Below, piece by piece: positions 22,301-35,500 of a stretch of DNA of 64,000 nucleotides. Where the stretch lies: the NCBI RefSeq assembly GCF_018143015.1, contig NC_054751.1:29961783-30025782 (forward strand), read 5' to 3'. Positions within the stretch are counted from its first letter, which is position 1. Every line of letters begins with the position of its first letter. The DNA is from Lytechinus variegatus (Eukaryota; Echinodermata; Echinoidea; Temnopleuroida; Toxopneustidae). The notes beneath the pieces are model-generated. The model worked only from the letters and a program-made list of their open reading frames with translations. It was not told the DNA's origin and did no database searches. Both the position numbers and the translations under genes were made by a program.

Positions 22301-24327
22301 TACAATCATTAATGCATACGTAAAGTGACCAAAAGTGGAAAATAAAGCATGGTAATATTGATTTCAATGGGATCACCCCCTATAACTTGGAAGAACAGAT
22401 ATAGAGACAATATGAAAGCCCTATTATTTTTAGAAAGACTTTGATACAGCTAGACTGACTACTACACTAATTTTATTAAAGTGAAAATCATGTTGGACTA
22501 TGAAAGATTTCAGGTTATTATAAGGCCTAAGTCATTTTCATTTCCTGAATGTGATATAAGAAGATGAAAAATTACATTATAAAATATACATGCACATTTA
22601 CAACATGGATTTCACAATGACATTTACAAATATTCTAGTTTAAAGAAACATTTGCAGCGGATAGCAAAAATATAACGTATCTCTGGACGGGAATGTATTT
22701 TTAGAAACTAAATCCTCAGTGATTAGATAACACACCTATAATATATCTCTTTTTGAGTAGCATGAGCATTAATGAGAAAAATGCCAAATAAGGTAATTTT
22801 CGACAAGTATATATGGAAACCAAACTTACTTAAATTACCACTATTTCAGATGGTTTATTTTAATACATGTATATGGAAAATAGTCTAGGTAAAAATTGCA
22901 AAGCCTGGAAATAACTACAAATTATCATGCCACTGAGTGAGGTATCCCAACAAACTTGATTTACTGTCATGGATTAGTTTACCTGATACAGAGATTACAA
23001 AAAAAGTTAGAAATAAATATCATTTAAAATAGAATTCAAAACAAATATCCATTTCCTAAGTGTATCAAAGCTGTTGACAAATTTCTTCATTGAATACATG
23101 TGGACCGTGCAGCACAATACTTCACAGCAATTGATTGTAATAATTTGTATGTGCAATCAATCATATATCAATTGAACGATCAATGACCAAGTTTTGTGAT
23201 ACAGGGCTCTGTTATATTATCATCTGAGGAATGTGTTAGGATAAAATCAAATGGTCATCAACTTTTGCGAGGTTTTTGTGAGAGAATGTTCATTGGAATT
23301 GGTCCAAGCTGGTCCAGTCCTAATCATCATTTACCTGAAAAATTAATCAGAGATATTGACAAAATTAAAACAATAGGCTATGTACACTAGAGAAATGTGA
23401 TGCAAGTGAATTGCATGATACAAGATTTTGTTTTTTTAGAAATACTGTTGTGTTTTTACTATTTTGGCAACCCAGCCTTACAGGTTTTTTATAACTTTCA
23501 TGGAAAGCCACACAATTTATTTTATAATCTAATCACATTATGATGTTTGTTTGTATTTTTATCCTATCTGCAAAATGAAGATTGAATTCAATTGAATTTA
23601 TTCAATTGGAGCAACACGCAAATGCGAATTATAATGGATTTACGATACCATTAAATATTTGGATTGCAGGTTTCAAGTTTGAGAAGTCTCTACTTACATA
23701 AAGATAGTCTGAAATGTCTCATTTTGTTTGAAAGTTATATATCCCATGCTCTTCATAAATGCTTCATTCACAAATAATGCAAGCAAAAAAAAGCAACAAA
23801 AAACATCAAAAACATACATGAAGCTAACACATTGAAAACAAAACAATTTCAAGATCAAAGCAATCATGTCAACATGCACTGCCATGCAAAAGTATTAAGA
23901 TTAGGTTGTAACCATCGTTTGGAATAATACCACCATTTATATTTAAATAGAGTAAGATACAACTACATGAGTGCAAAATAAAATATATTTGTGTGAAATG
24001 AAATGGTCCACGGGGTGATATAGCCTATTACAGGAAGAATTAGCAACCTTTCTGACACCTCAAATTAATGTTTGAAATGCCAAATAAATAATAATAATAA
24101 TAATGGTTTTTAAAAGAAAAAAATTTAGGAAAATTTCCCCTGAACTCACAGGTACTCATTCCAGTAATTTACTGCATACTAAAACTAACACTTAAATCTG
24201 AAATATATGTGCAGACAGAGGTGAAAATGTTCTGATCCACTTTACTAAAGTTCATTAAAATTTGACTATCCCCTTTAAAATAAGTGAATCTTTTGTGATG
24301 GTTACCCCTCTTCATAGACCCACTATG

Positions 24328-24823
24328 GCCGTTTTTATGCTTCCACTTTTGAGGCCTTAATCAGCGTTTCCAAACGTGATAAGTCCAAAACACGGTTGCG
24401 TCCATGCTTACTTTCATTTAAACGCTGTTTCAAAACGCCGATCGTAAACTCACAAAAAGGTGCGTTTGTAAAAGTCGTTTGACCAGAATCAGGCTTTCTG
24501 GGGAAGTAGAACCACGATCGTAAACGTGTTTAAATGACGTCATTTGGTACATGCTTCCGGTGAGATGAAAATCCTCGGGCAAATAATACAGTCGCATTGC
24601 CTCATGATATCTCCACGTAATAACATCTCTCGGAAAAAAAACTTTCGAAAAAAGGCGCGCCCGATTTGACCTCGCTTTCCTGCGAAGTCAGCTGGAGATT
24701 GTGATTTCGCCTCGAAAAGTTAAGCATAAACAGCACTCCCAGAACCACGTTTACAATCGGCGTTTTGAATCAACATTTGAAAACGCAGATTCTGTCCTCG
24801 CAATGGAAGCATAAACACACTCT
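24328..24823. mobile_element. MITE with TTTTATGCTTCCA termini
   Basis: The left end GTTTTTATGCTTCCACTTTTG and right end CAATGGAAGCATAAACAC are inverted. Inner partners AATCAGCGTTTCCAAACG / AATCGGCGTTTTGAA and GATCGTAAACG repeat in both orientations. About 496 bp, no coding capacity. Confidence 0.7.
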
Positions 24824-25797
24824 TTGACATGTGTGACCAATCACCCCAAAACCACCAATAAATTGCCAGGGAAGGTTCTCTGTCAGTTCTTCAAAAAGCC
24901 AAAATTCAAAACTTAGCTTGTCTGTGGGAGTATTTCTTCATCTTTATACTGTAAAAATTTCTACTTGTAAAGTTGAATAGAAAATAAGATAAAGAAAATA
25001 AGACTGCCTAGAATTTAATTCATTTTGCATAGTGTGCACATCTCATGCTTGAAGGAACACAGATTTCAAATGTTGTTTTCTCCTTTATTTTCTAAAGCTC
25101 CTGCTTTGTTGTCTCAGCATTCAATCAAGTATTTGAGTGAGTTATTGGTGATCAGTAAAAAAAAAAGTAATATGGTCAATGATGTCACATGGTATTTCAA
25201 CATGCATTTTCACTTCAGCTCTGGGTGATTTTAAAATCTATTTTACAATTCTTAGCTCTGTCCTATGTTTAATATTAAAACAAATTCTCAAGTTCAAAGT
25301 GGAAAAAAAGAACTTTACAAGAAATAATGTAGTAAGAATCACACATAGGCCTACATGTGCATTTGCACTGCATTTCTCACCGGTAGTAGTTTCTCTTCTC
25401 TCCACTGCACAAAGATGTTAACCAATCATACAACAGCATTCAAACCGGTTAACCAATCGGTCGACAGTATTCAAACCAGTTAACCAATCAGGAGCCAGAC
25501 ATCAGGAAAGGGGTGGGTGCATTTGGTGCGCCAGGCATGCATCCAGAAAGGAAAAGGGATTTCAGTGTGCAACAAAGGGTGATAGATAGTTCAGAATGAA
25601 GATGGGGAGGGTTTGGGAATTCAAAAAAAGGAAGAAACACAGCAATCAAAACAGTGTTAAATTGTACACGAACTACTTCACTACTGTCAACCCATTCAGC
25701 ACGATTAATTATTTCAACCCTATTTGAGCCCGAATCTACCCCTTCTGGTGCCTATAGGAACCAGATAGCCCCTGTACAGTCGATGGGAATGACGGAA

Positions 25798-26320
25798 TTT
25801 AAGGTCAAGTCCACCCCAGAAAAATGTTGATTTGAATCAATAAAGAAAAATTATACTAGCATAACACTGACAATTTCATCGAAATCGGAGGTAGAACAAG
25901 ACTGATGACAGTGATATGCACAATTCAGTGTCATGCAAATGAGACAGACGATGATGTCCCTCACTCACCATTTCTTTTTTTTTAATGTTTGAGCTGTACA
26001 ATATTTAATTTTTTGCAGGTTTGACTAAACAATAGTGTTAACAATGTTAATTCCACATGTACAGAGAAGAATTAGAATATTTTATATTTCATATAATAAA
26101 ATGCAAAAGAAATAGTGAGTGGATGACGTCATCAGTCTCCTAATTTGCATACTAATCAGGATGTGCATATTAACTGTTTTGTGAAATTAAGCAAAATCTT
26201 TAAAGTGTAATAACTTTTTTATGTTACATCCAATTTTGATGAAATTTTCAATGTTATGCTGGTTGGATGTTTCTCTTTTTATTAAAAACAAATTTTTGTT
26301 GGGGTGGACTTGTCCATTAC
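25798..26320. mobile_element. MITE family A copy
   Basis: It starts TTTAAGGTCAAGTCCACCCC and ends GTTGGGGTGGACTTGTCC. The internal ATAACACTGACAATTTCATC is shared with the copies at 8004, 12708 and 39330. Confidence 0.8.
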
Positions 26321-27397
26321 GTTCACAGGTAAAAGTTTCCTACACCACTGCATAATACTGTATGTATCAAGTAAATACACCAACAATATAAATGGACTGG
26401 TACTCCTCCGGTATTATCTTAGGCTACTGCACACCTTACAACTGGTCTATGATCCAATATTGGAAATAAACATCATTTTAGCTCTTTTGTAATATAAATG
26501 TATCAAATAATCTTATTTCAGTTTCAGAATGCTTCTATCAAAATGTTTAAAATTGCAGGTTTTAATTCACAGCAGAGCCAAAAAGGGTAAAATTCATAGC
26601 TCATCATATGATTGTTGGGCTGTCAATACAATTCTGAACTGAATTCCCTTTTATTGATTACTATAACTATAAAGAGGAATGACAGAGCCTACATAATTTT
26701 CAATCGAGTATTCACTTGACGAATCAGAACTTTGGATTCTAGTTTGCTCCAGGATTTAATCTTCTCATCAAGTGTCATAATGTTCTTATCATTCGGGTTG
26801 AAGGCCAATCGTAAGGTGTGCAGGGGCCCAATTCATTCCTTTTCTGTATGTAATATTTTTAGGCTCAAGGACATAAAAATGTTTACCAATTTTTGTAATG
26901 TTAACAAACTCAATCACCAAAATGGAAACAATGACTGACTTTGTGTAAGTACATGATTCCAACCCACAGAATATGTGATTTGGGAAATTTAGTTAGACAT
27001 ATGAACATACAAAATTATCATATTCACCCCCCCCCCCCACATAAACCTAAAATCAATATACCACAAAAATACACCAATAACGAAACAGATCATTACTTAT
27101 ACTCCATTACTAGATTCAACAATTCTTGGGTTTATGATGATTTTTTTTAGCTGCAAGAAGAGCGAAATGTTCACAATTTGTAGCTTCTACTCAACCTCCA
27201 AAATATAACCAACTATTGAATTTGTGTCCATAGATCCACTGGGCAACAATGCTCCACATGTGCATGAATTGATAAATTGATAAAAAAAAGGTACACATAC
27301 TATACAGAATGAATGAAAACACATATGTTTTCTCTCTCTTCAGAATCAAGAAAGAGTGAAACCCAAAACTACAATCACAGATGATACAGTTTATAAT

Positions 27398-27645
27398 AAT
27401 AACAGCCAGTTTTTATATAGAGCTTTTCCCACATACGGCACAAAGCGCTTTCCAGCATATTATTACGCCAGTCACTGGATTCATTTCAATCCAGCACAAA
27501 AGTGCACAATTTCCACTCCCTGGGGAGCATCCCTTGAATTCATTGCAGCCTCAAAAGGCACTAGCAATTTCAAACATATAACTTTTCCTACCGGATACCC
27601 AATTAACACCTGGGTGGAGTGCGGCAAATGCAATTCTAAAAACTG
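27398..27645 (-). mobile_element. SINE/LINE 3' module, minus orientation
   Basis: On the minus strand this reads CCACCCAGGTGTTAATTGGG, TATCCGGTAGG, then AAAGCGCTTTGTGCCGTATG and a TTATTATTAT tail. The module CACCTGGGT(G)GAGTGCGGC is shared with the SINE at 31396-31665. The tRNA-like head is missing, so it is a 5' truncation. Confidence 0.6.
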
Positions 27646-28184
27646 CACATACACCAATCTAAAAGAAATACCTAGGATACCATTTGCTATGGGAGAAGAG
27701 GGGGGGGGGGAAGGAAATGCCAGCTTTAGCCTTGAGCTTTTTATCAAGAACATATTAAAAAAATAAAAAGCAGCTGCAAGTTTATTTTGAAAAAAAAATA
27801 GTCAGTAAACCATACCAAATGCAGATTTATTTTAGGCCTTTAGAATGTTGCTGTTTTGAAATTTTGAGCTTTCTTTATTGTTATTTTTACATAGATGAAA
27901 CATCAATATTTTACTTACTTATCAAAGCCATGCTTGCTTGTTTTACCTTATTTTTAAAACCTGACAGTAAAACATACCAAATACTGATTTATTTTAAACC
28001 TTTAGCACTTCACTATTTTTTCTTTTAATTTTGAGCATTTTTGTATCAATATTCGCTACATTAATAGTGTATTTACTTTTCAAATCCATGCTTGTTTTTA
28101 ATCCTTGTTCTTTTTTTGTATCGTCTTTTGCAAATAATATACATTAAACTTAAAACAAAAATGCAAGAAAACAGACCACTTAGA

Positions 28185-28730
28185 ACATGTTCAGTAGACT
28201 CTGTATAAGTCCATCTTCAAACAATTCGGTAGATTCATAATACAGTGCGCCATCTATCGGTTACAGTGTAAAGTACAAATTTCTAACTGCGGGGGTCGAC
28301 ATCCCACTCGGGCGTGGAGGCAGCGCACAGCACTAGTGTACTGTAATGTGACTACGATGCTTCAAAAATGAAAACAATATTGCAAGAATCCACCACAAAC
28401 AGTCTAAATTTCACAAAGAAATATGCAGGCACATTTCTCTCCCACCTACTGGACCCTAGTAAACAGCATATCTGGTCGAGCCGCGTCGGCCAGCGCTGAA
28501 CATCACATGCACGCATTCACTGTAGTACAAGCGCGCTCAACAGAGATGTCCACTTTTTCCCATGATGCATTGCGAATTTCAGCCTGTTCTCTGCAACTGA
28601 TAGGTTGCGCAACGTATTGTGAATCCACCGAATTCTCTTAATGCAAAAAATGTTAAAACCGTCTATTTGGATAGCGCCCGAGTTGAACAGACTTCTGTGG
28701 TCAACCGAATAATCGACTTACACAGAGTAA
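28185..28730. mobile_element. Diverged inverted-repeat element
   Basis: ATTCGGTAGATTCATAATAC (about 28225-28244) pairs with GTATTGTGAATCCACCGAAT (about 28613-28632). Flanking TGTTCAGTAGACTCTGTATAAG partly pairs with CTTACACAGAGT near 28720. The core is GC-richer than the surroundings. Confidence 0.55.
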
Positions 28731-28814
28731 CCTATACTCATTACTAGAGATACCACTCAAATACTTATTAGCCGTCAACAATTGTCAGAACATAGCAAAT
28801 GCTATTTCATAGGT

Positions 28815-28900
28815 TCGGGCGCAGATCCAGGATATTTTGGAAGAGGGTGCTATTTGTCCCAAATATTTGACAAGCCCCCTCCCCTCCTCCACACCCCCCC
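28815..28900. mobile_element. Terminal fragment of a GGCGCGGATCCAGG-type element
   Basis: GGGCGCAGATCCAGGATATTT followed by ATTTGACAAGCCCC matches the termini of the 15928-16969 and 14617-14910 elements. No opposite end was found, so it is a truncated copy. Confidence 0.5.
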
Positions 28901-29531
28901 CTCATCACTTTAAAAATGAAGTGAATTTTGTAACTTTGCCTTCCAATGGTAGCTACCGCGACAACAATGCTCAATTGCAAATTGGAAATTAAGAATTTAA
29001 CTGAAGTCACCATTGGATAACAAGTTAATATAAAAGTAACTTTCTCCAATGGGGCAATATAGTCTGTGCTAATGTTAATGTCACAAAAACCTGATCCACA
29101 GTTTATACTGCCTTAATCCATTACATTCCCTGATTTCCTCTCAATATAACCTTCCAAATTGTGTAAATATATCAGATCATATACACTGTATAAGGGGGAA
29201 ACAACCAAAATGTGCATAACAAATGTGTGCATTTTCCTTGCAAAGCCAAGCTGGTCAACAAACACGTGCACGACAAAATAAAAACAGTAAATGAAAGTGA
29301 AGTTTGTTAGAATAACACAAAATATGACGATGCAGCAGATAACACAAGGCAGGCGGTACACTTTCCAGTTTTAACCCATTTCTTACCTTAACCGATTGGT
29401 CCCTACACAAAGCCTATGGGAATCATCGACTAAAATAATCAATGGGCTATTAACTGGAAAATGCATGGGTTTTATAGCTATTTATAGGTTGGACAAAAGT
29501 GCGCAAAGACAAACACTGTGTATTTACTTAC

Positions 29532-29564
29532 GCTGGATACCCTGAGGAAGGGGCTACTTTGTTG
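29532..29564 (-). CDS. Prominin tail microexon, 33 nt
   Basis: The acceptor TCTCTAACACTACAG and donor GTAAGT enclose 33 nt reading G-NKVAPSSGYP-A, phase 2 to phase 2. The downstream terminal exon should start by completing a GCN (Ala) codon. Confidence 0.65.
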
Positions 29565-32500
29565 CTGTAGTGTTAGAGAAAAGTTTTTAAAAATTTATGA
29601 TTCAAATACAAGAAATTGGCAATATGGCCCAATTCCTACTATTTCTATTCCAATACAAGGTAAAAAAACCCCGCAAAATAACACAACAACCTCCGTACTT
29701 CTGTAATATAAATTCTTCAATATTCTGAAGGGAAAAAATCAATGCAAAGAGTTAACATGTGGTGTGCATTGGCATTTAAGCACCCTAATTTGTAATTCAT
29801 CTGATATATGATCACTACATTGATATATGTAATGAAGCTAGGTGTTCAAATTGCCCTTATTTACCAAAAAAAAATGTTAACAAGGGCACCCAATATCCTC
29901 AAAATTTTTAGAAAGATTCAACGGATAAAAAAACAAGTCAACAATTGTAGTTTGTTAAATGATACCCAAATATATTTTGCACATGGTCGTTTACCAAAGC
30001 TTTAGAAAGGCATTAAGTAATATTTCTATCAAGCCCCATAAAATGAATAATACATGGTTGTGTGTGATTATTTCAGGTAATCACAAATGATAGAAAGTCT
30101 AAATTTTCTGCATAAACCTTAATGAAATTCGACAATCAGTTTACAAACTTACCCATAATGCTGCTGTCTGTAAATTCAATAAAAGAAAAGACATACAGAG
30201 AAATAAATTAAGAATAAATTGTTGAATCCACTCAAAATAACAAAATAACATGAAAATGCATCCAATACATAGTGGGTCTCTTTTGAATACATGTAATTCT
30301 GGAAGTGAGAATGATAACTTCATTTGAATACACATTGAAATAAATACATAATAGTGGACATATACTTGCATACAGATTAGAAAAACCAAGAACTCTATCA
30401 TTGTACAAATATACTTAGTGTTTATGAAAAATATGCACTTGGTAAAACTGATGATTTTATATTTGTAGCTTACACTTATCTCTCATATAAACTTAATACA
30501 GTTGTGACATGAACTCATAATTATAATAATTTTTATTGGAGGAATGATATTTAATTCAAGGGAAACATGAAAAAAAAGAAACAAAGAAACACTTACCCTT
30601 GCATTTCAAAGTCATTACTGAAAAAAAAATGGGGAAAAATAATTATTAATTAGAAAAAAAATAAAAAAATGTTAATCTTTACACCTTTTCTCTTATATTG
30701 TTTAGGTTTTGTTTATTGTCTTCCTACATGTACCGTATATGTTTAATGACACATTTCTTTAAATTCTTTCATTCAAATTTTACTATGAGTATGCTATATT
30801 TACATGCTTGTATATGCTATGATTTATGAGTAATATGAAATTAACCTATACTGAACTCAATTGAAACAGCAAATATTTTTTGGTATACTATTTTCACTAA
30901 TTTGCCTAATGTTATAGCAATATCCTACATGTAGATGCAAATAGTATGTCAGCAAACAAGAAGATTGATTATAGTTCATGGGATTTCCCTTTGTCAACCG
31001 GACATAGTGGCTCAGTGGTAGGGTGCAGCCCCATGAATGGCAGGTCGTTGGTTTGATCCCTGGCCAAGTCATACCAAACCTAAGGCATTCAAAACAGGAT
31101 CTCTTGCCTTCATAGGAGGCACGATGGCTCAGTCGGCAGAGCTGGGGTTTCAGATTCCGGTGACCAGGGTTTAATTCCCACTTGGTGCGCTAGTGCCCTT
31201 TGGTAAGTCATTTATCCTCAATACCAGGTCCCTTTGAGAGGACTTTAAACCGTTGGTCCTCTGGTTGCTTGCGTACAAGCATTCATGTTTTCTTAGCAAT
31301 CAGGTAAAATATCACCACCATAACCATTCTTGACAGGCACTGGCAGGGCCTGCTGGGAGGACGGTTCATAAGGAATGAAGTGGCTACCCTGGGTAAATAA
31401 TAATAGCTGGATTTATAAAGTGCTTTTTGCCTGAGGATACAAAGCGCTGCTGTTATTTCCCTGGCGTTAGCTCGAACTGCCATCACCGGTGCTCAGTGCA
31501 TTCAAGGAAATAGTCCTGCCGGGTACCCATTCACCTCACCTGGGTCGAGTGCAGCACAATGTGAAAAAATTTCTTGCTGAAGGAAAACACGCCATGGCTA
31601 GGATTCGAACCCACGACCCTCTGTTTTAAAGGCGAGAGTCAGAACCCCTAGACCACGATGCGCCCATAAAACTAATTGATACGATATTGTCACTTCTGAC
31701 TCGCATTACTCACTCTGCATAGCCATCGGTAGTGTCCATGGTCCTGAAGTACTTGGCAAGCTTGACGCCAAAGATGAGCGCAGGCATGAAGAAGACAATG
31801 CACCAACCAAGAGTGAACCACAGGCCGTTCTGAGAAGTGAATAAAATAGTAACAATAAAGGGTGATTTCACATTGGTTATTGGTGCTGGGAAGCACAATT
31901 AATGATAAAAATTAAAAGATATGAATTTCATAACATAAAACAATGAAAACAAGTCATTTCAATGTCTGGTTTAACAAAAATGTGAGATAGTTTGATATTG
32001 ATTTTGTTTTCAGTTTTTTAATTAGGAAGGACTGCATATGATTTTTTTTTTTTTCAAAATCATTTTTTTGTTTTGGTTTGTTTTGGGGGTTTCATTTACT
32101 TTAAAACCAATGGCTTTATTGTTAAGAATTTAAGAGAAATGTTTTGTTTGGGTTTTTTTCAATTCTTTAGGGTACATATTCATGTAGAAATGTATATATG
32201 TGAATATGTAATTGTGCTACTGATTATGTAAATATTACTGATAATATATTAATTGTAACAAATTGTACGTTGTGCGGACAGGACCGTTGCAGAAAGCTGC
32301 TCTGAAACTGACAATGCTACATGTACACTGTACCCTGTAAGAACTAAATACATAAATTAATAAATAAAACTAAGAGTGTCTTCTCTAGCTCGAGTACCTA
32401 CATACTGTGAGTTCTCAACACCCAGTTTGACACCATCAATTGGTGATTATGTTTGGTGTTAATAGCTCAAGACCCAGCCTGAAACCATCAGTTGGTGATT

Positions 32501-35500
32501 TCAGTTTAGTGTTGATGTTGGTGTGGGTGTCAGAAGCAAAATTTTCTTTGTGTTCCCTAGCCCAGTCTTAATTTGATTTACCCAAAATAATTCAGATCAT
32601 ATTACTGATAGCTCGACACCTTAAAAAAAACTATGTCAATTGATGATTTGAAGTTTGGTGTTGGAAGCACAATTAAAACTGTCTTCCATGGCTGCAACAT
32701 CTAGTGTGAGTTTACAAAAATAATCCAAATCATATCATTCACAGATGATAACTTGTTGTTCAAATCTCACAGTGTAAATCCATATTTATTCATGTAAATT
32801 TCAGGAAAAAAAATCTTCAGATTGTTGAGGTATTAGGACATATGTGAACATCATGAAAGAGATGGAATACACAGTGGCAAAAGGGAGGGGAAATTTTAGC
32901 AACATTTTAGAGGTTTGATTTGTAATTTGATACTGGAGGTTGATGGAACATATTTAATTTCACCTTTACTCGTTGCTCTTTTTTGGTTTCATTTCTTTGT
33001 TCTTGCAATGGTTATGGTCCATGCTTTATTTTTTTTTAAATTGATTTGAAACTCTATCCTTGGAATCAATAAAACCATAAAAAGCAAAATTCTTGCGCAT
33101 CAAGGGTACATCCAATTAAGTATATACAAATAGCGAATAGGAATGAGTGCGATGGTGCAAGATTTCGCATGAGGTGAATAGAGCGTTTCTTTCTTTCATC
33201 TCATGTGAAATCTAGCACCATTACACGAATAAGAATATTCGCTATTTGTGTTGTACAACGCCTTGGAATCTAGCAAAAAAAAGGAGTTTTCCCCACCAGT
33301 AATCTATGAAAAGGGAGCAAAAATATTGAAAGCGAAAAGCAAAACCCCACAAGCCACGCCGACAAGCGCACATGATCTTGGACAGCATTACGCATTTAGC
33401 CAGCAGCCTGTATGCGCGTTGTCACCTTATTCAATAAAATCACATTATGACGTCACCTCCTAAAGCCGTGCAATGGTACATTTTGGATGGTACGTCTTGT
33501 GTGCAACGGTACGAATGTGTGACATTCAGCCTCCCATTTGCTCGCGTACAACAAGCTAAGTAGGTGTTGTACAATATTGGATATCTGATAAGATATCACT
33601 TCTTTAATATCAGCTAGAAGTCTGAAACAAGTGCATGGTACGGAATGGGTGAACAACTTACTGCTGCCAATATTGAAACTTATTATCAATCACTTCAACT
33701 TGAATGGGCCAATATTTTATACTTACAAATGATCGAAGTATTCCGATGCAGAGAGTATTCACTGCTTGATTCCACAGGTTATAAACTGGACGACAGCCTC
33801 CAATTGTGTTCTCCAGCTAAAGAAAAATGCATACAAATAAGTTGTGAGTTGAGGGCAGGTGGTATCGTTTTCCAAGATTGAAAATCTAAATCAGAGATTC
33901 TGCAGCTAATGTAATCTTAATCGCGACCAGCCACCCCATACCAACAAAATATGGCCCTCTTTATTTTGTTTCAAGTCATTGGCATGATTTGTTTGCATTC
34001 ATACCAAAATCATGATAACCTTGACATAAATTGCCAATACTATAGTGTGAAAAGGAAGAGAGCAAATCTCTGCCTGGTCAGAGTGTCTCTCACAAAAGCA
34101 CCTCTTTCAAATAGGTAGCAAGTGTCACAACTTCTAACAATGAACCTGATCATTATATTGTTTTTGAAGAGGGTTTTATTTGATTTTCTCATTTCTTTTT
34201 GCAAAATACTTCCTCTATTTGCAGGAGGACGTATTGATTTTTTTAATTGTCCCCTGGTTCTGAAAGTGAATGTATCCCAAACATAACTACGATATCTACA
34301 AAGCTACGGGACAAAGGGGCATCAATAGGGAAGTATGAAGGTGTGCAAAAATGTGAACAAAACACGTCTACAGGTGTGCACTGATGCGAAGAAAACACGC
34401 AAAGAGTAAAAAAAATGCGTTTCACAGTCTAACAGCTAGACTGTACATGTATAACTTCTCCATTTAAACAAAAAAATTGAATTCAAGCATCATTTTAAAT
34501 AAACAGGGGGTGTTTAACAAAGATTTAAGTATGACTTAAGTCGCACTTAAATGCCCGCGCGTACATGATATCCAACGAGAGATCTTATTGATAGATACGC
34601 AGTAGTGCGCGTCCTCATGACAGGATCAGACCAATGCTGTCAAGCCTTTCATACCGTATGCAACTTGGTATTAAGTGCGACTCTAAGTCATACTTAAATC
34701 ATTGTGAAACACCCCCCAGGACTTTATTTACGATCATTTTCTGTGATTGGGGTATCATATTAAGAGCAGAAAGTGAACTTTGTTAAAATGTGATATTCGT
34801 TCAGAAACTCAGGTACAACCCGTCGAGTGACTTCATGGTATCCTTTCTTCAAATTGTTTTTTTCTCTGATGCAGGAATGAGGAATTTGAGTAATCCCAGA
34901 TGAAAGTGGAGATACCGAACTCCACAAAGATTTGTCCGTTGTTTTTAAGACAAACAAAGTTATGATAAATAATCAATAACTTTCTTTTTAGAGACACTAC
35001 AAATAACATACGTGTACATACCTGGTAAGTAACATATGTCACAAATTGCTCTGGATAACCCAGTACTCTGTCACTGTATGAGACTATAGACTGAAAAAAA
35101 TTATGAAAAATAAAGAAATTATAACTTCACTCTACTACAGACTTAATAATCAGATTCAATTATATATGTCCTAAACACAGACCTCCCAACTCAAGTAGAA
35201 AATGATGATTTTCTTTACAAAAAGGGGAAAAAGCAGTATTTTTCACTAAGGATTGTGCAGTAAGCTATCAGGAAGAGGAAAGTTACATCGGACCAAGAGC
35301 TCAGAATAGTCAATAATTCATATTCTTTTCTCCTACATGTAATTCAGAATGGATGAAAGGTCTGCATATGGGTGCAAGAGGCCATGTCATGACGCATGCT
35401 GTTACACTTCAAGCATGACTGAACGTAGTGTTGACCTATTCTCGTGCTAAATGATGTTTTTTTTAGCTGACTTTGCACCCAAAAACATACTCCAGGCATG

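Larger units (their letters stand above)
18839..27397. other. Long AT-rich, repeat-poor tract
   Basis: About 8.5 kb with few transposon copies (only 19188, 24328 and 25800 elements) and no supported exon on either strand. It lies downstream of the last recognised prominin exon, so it may hold the terminal exon and a long 3' UTR, but no acceptor-plus-stop could be chosen with confidence. A direct CCAGTTAACCAATC repeat of about 33 bp occurs at 25430-25495. Confidence 0.4.

Noticed and set aside
23280-23355. Terminal prominin exon after a TTTTTCAG acceptor near 23333
   Set aside because: It would add one Ala codon and stop at once. The site is plausible but indistinguishable from chance in AT-rich sequence.
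27356-27766. 136-codon plus-strand frame
   Set aside because: It runs antisense through a SINE/LINE 3' module ending in an ATT-type tail; no protein motif.
29560-29740. Exon after the TTTTTTCCCTTCAG acceptor at about 29725 (minus)
   Set aside because: The open sequence reads like intron (AT-rich, no motif) and would bypass the better 33-nt exon.
30999-31665. tRNA genes
   Set aside because: A and B boxes are present, but acceptor stems do not form and SINE bodies with A/T-rich tails follow.
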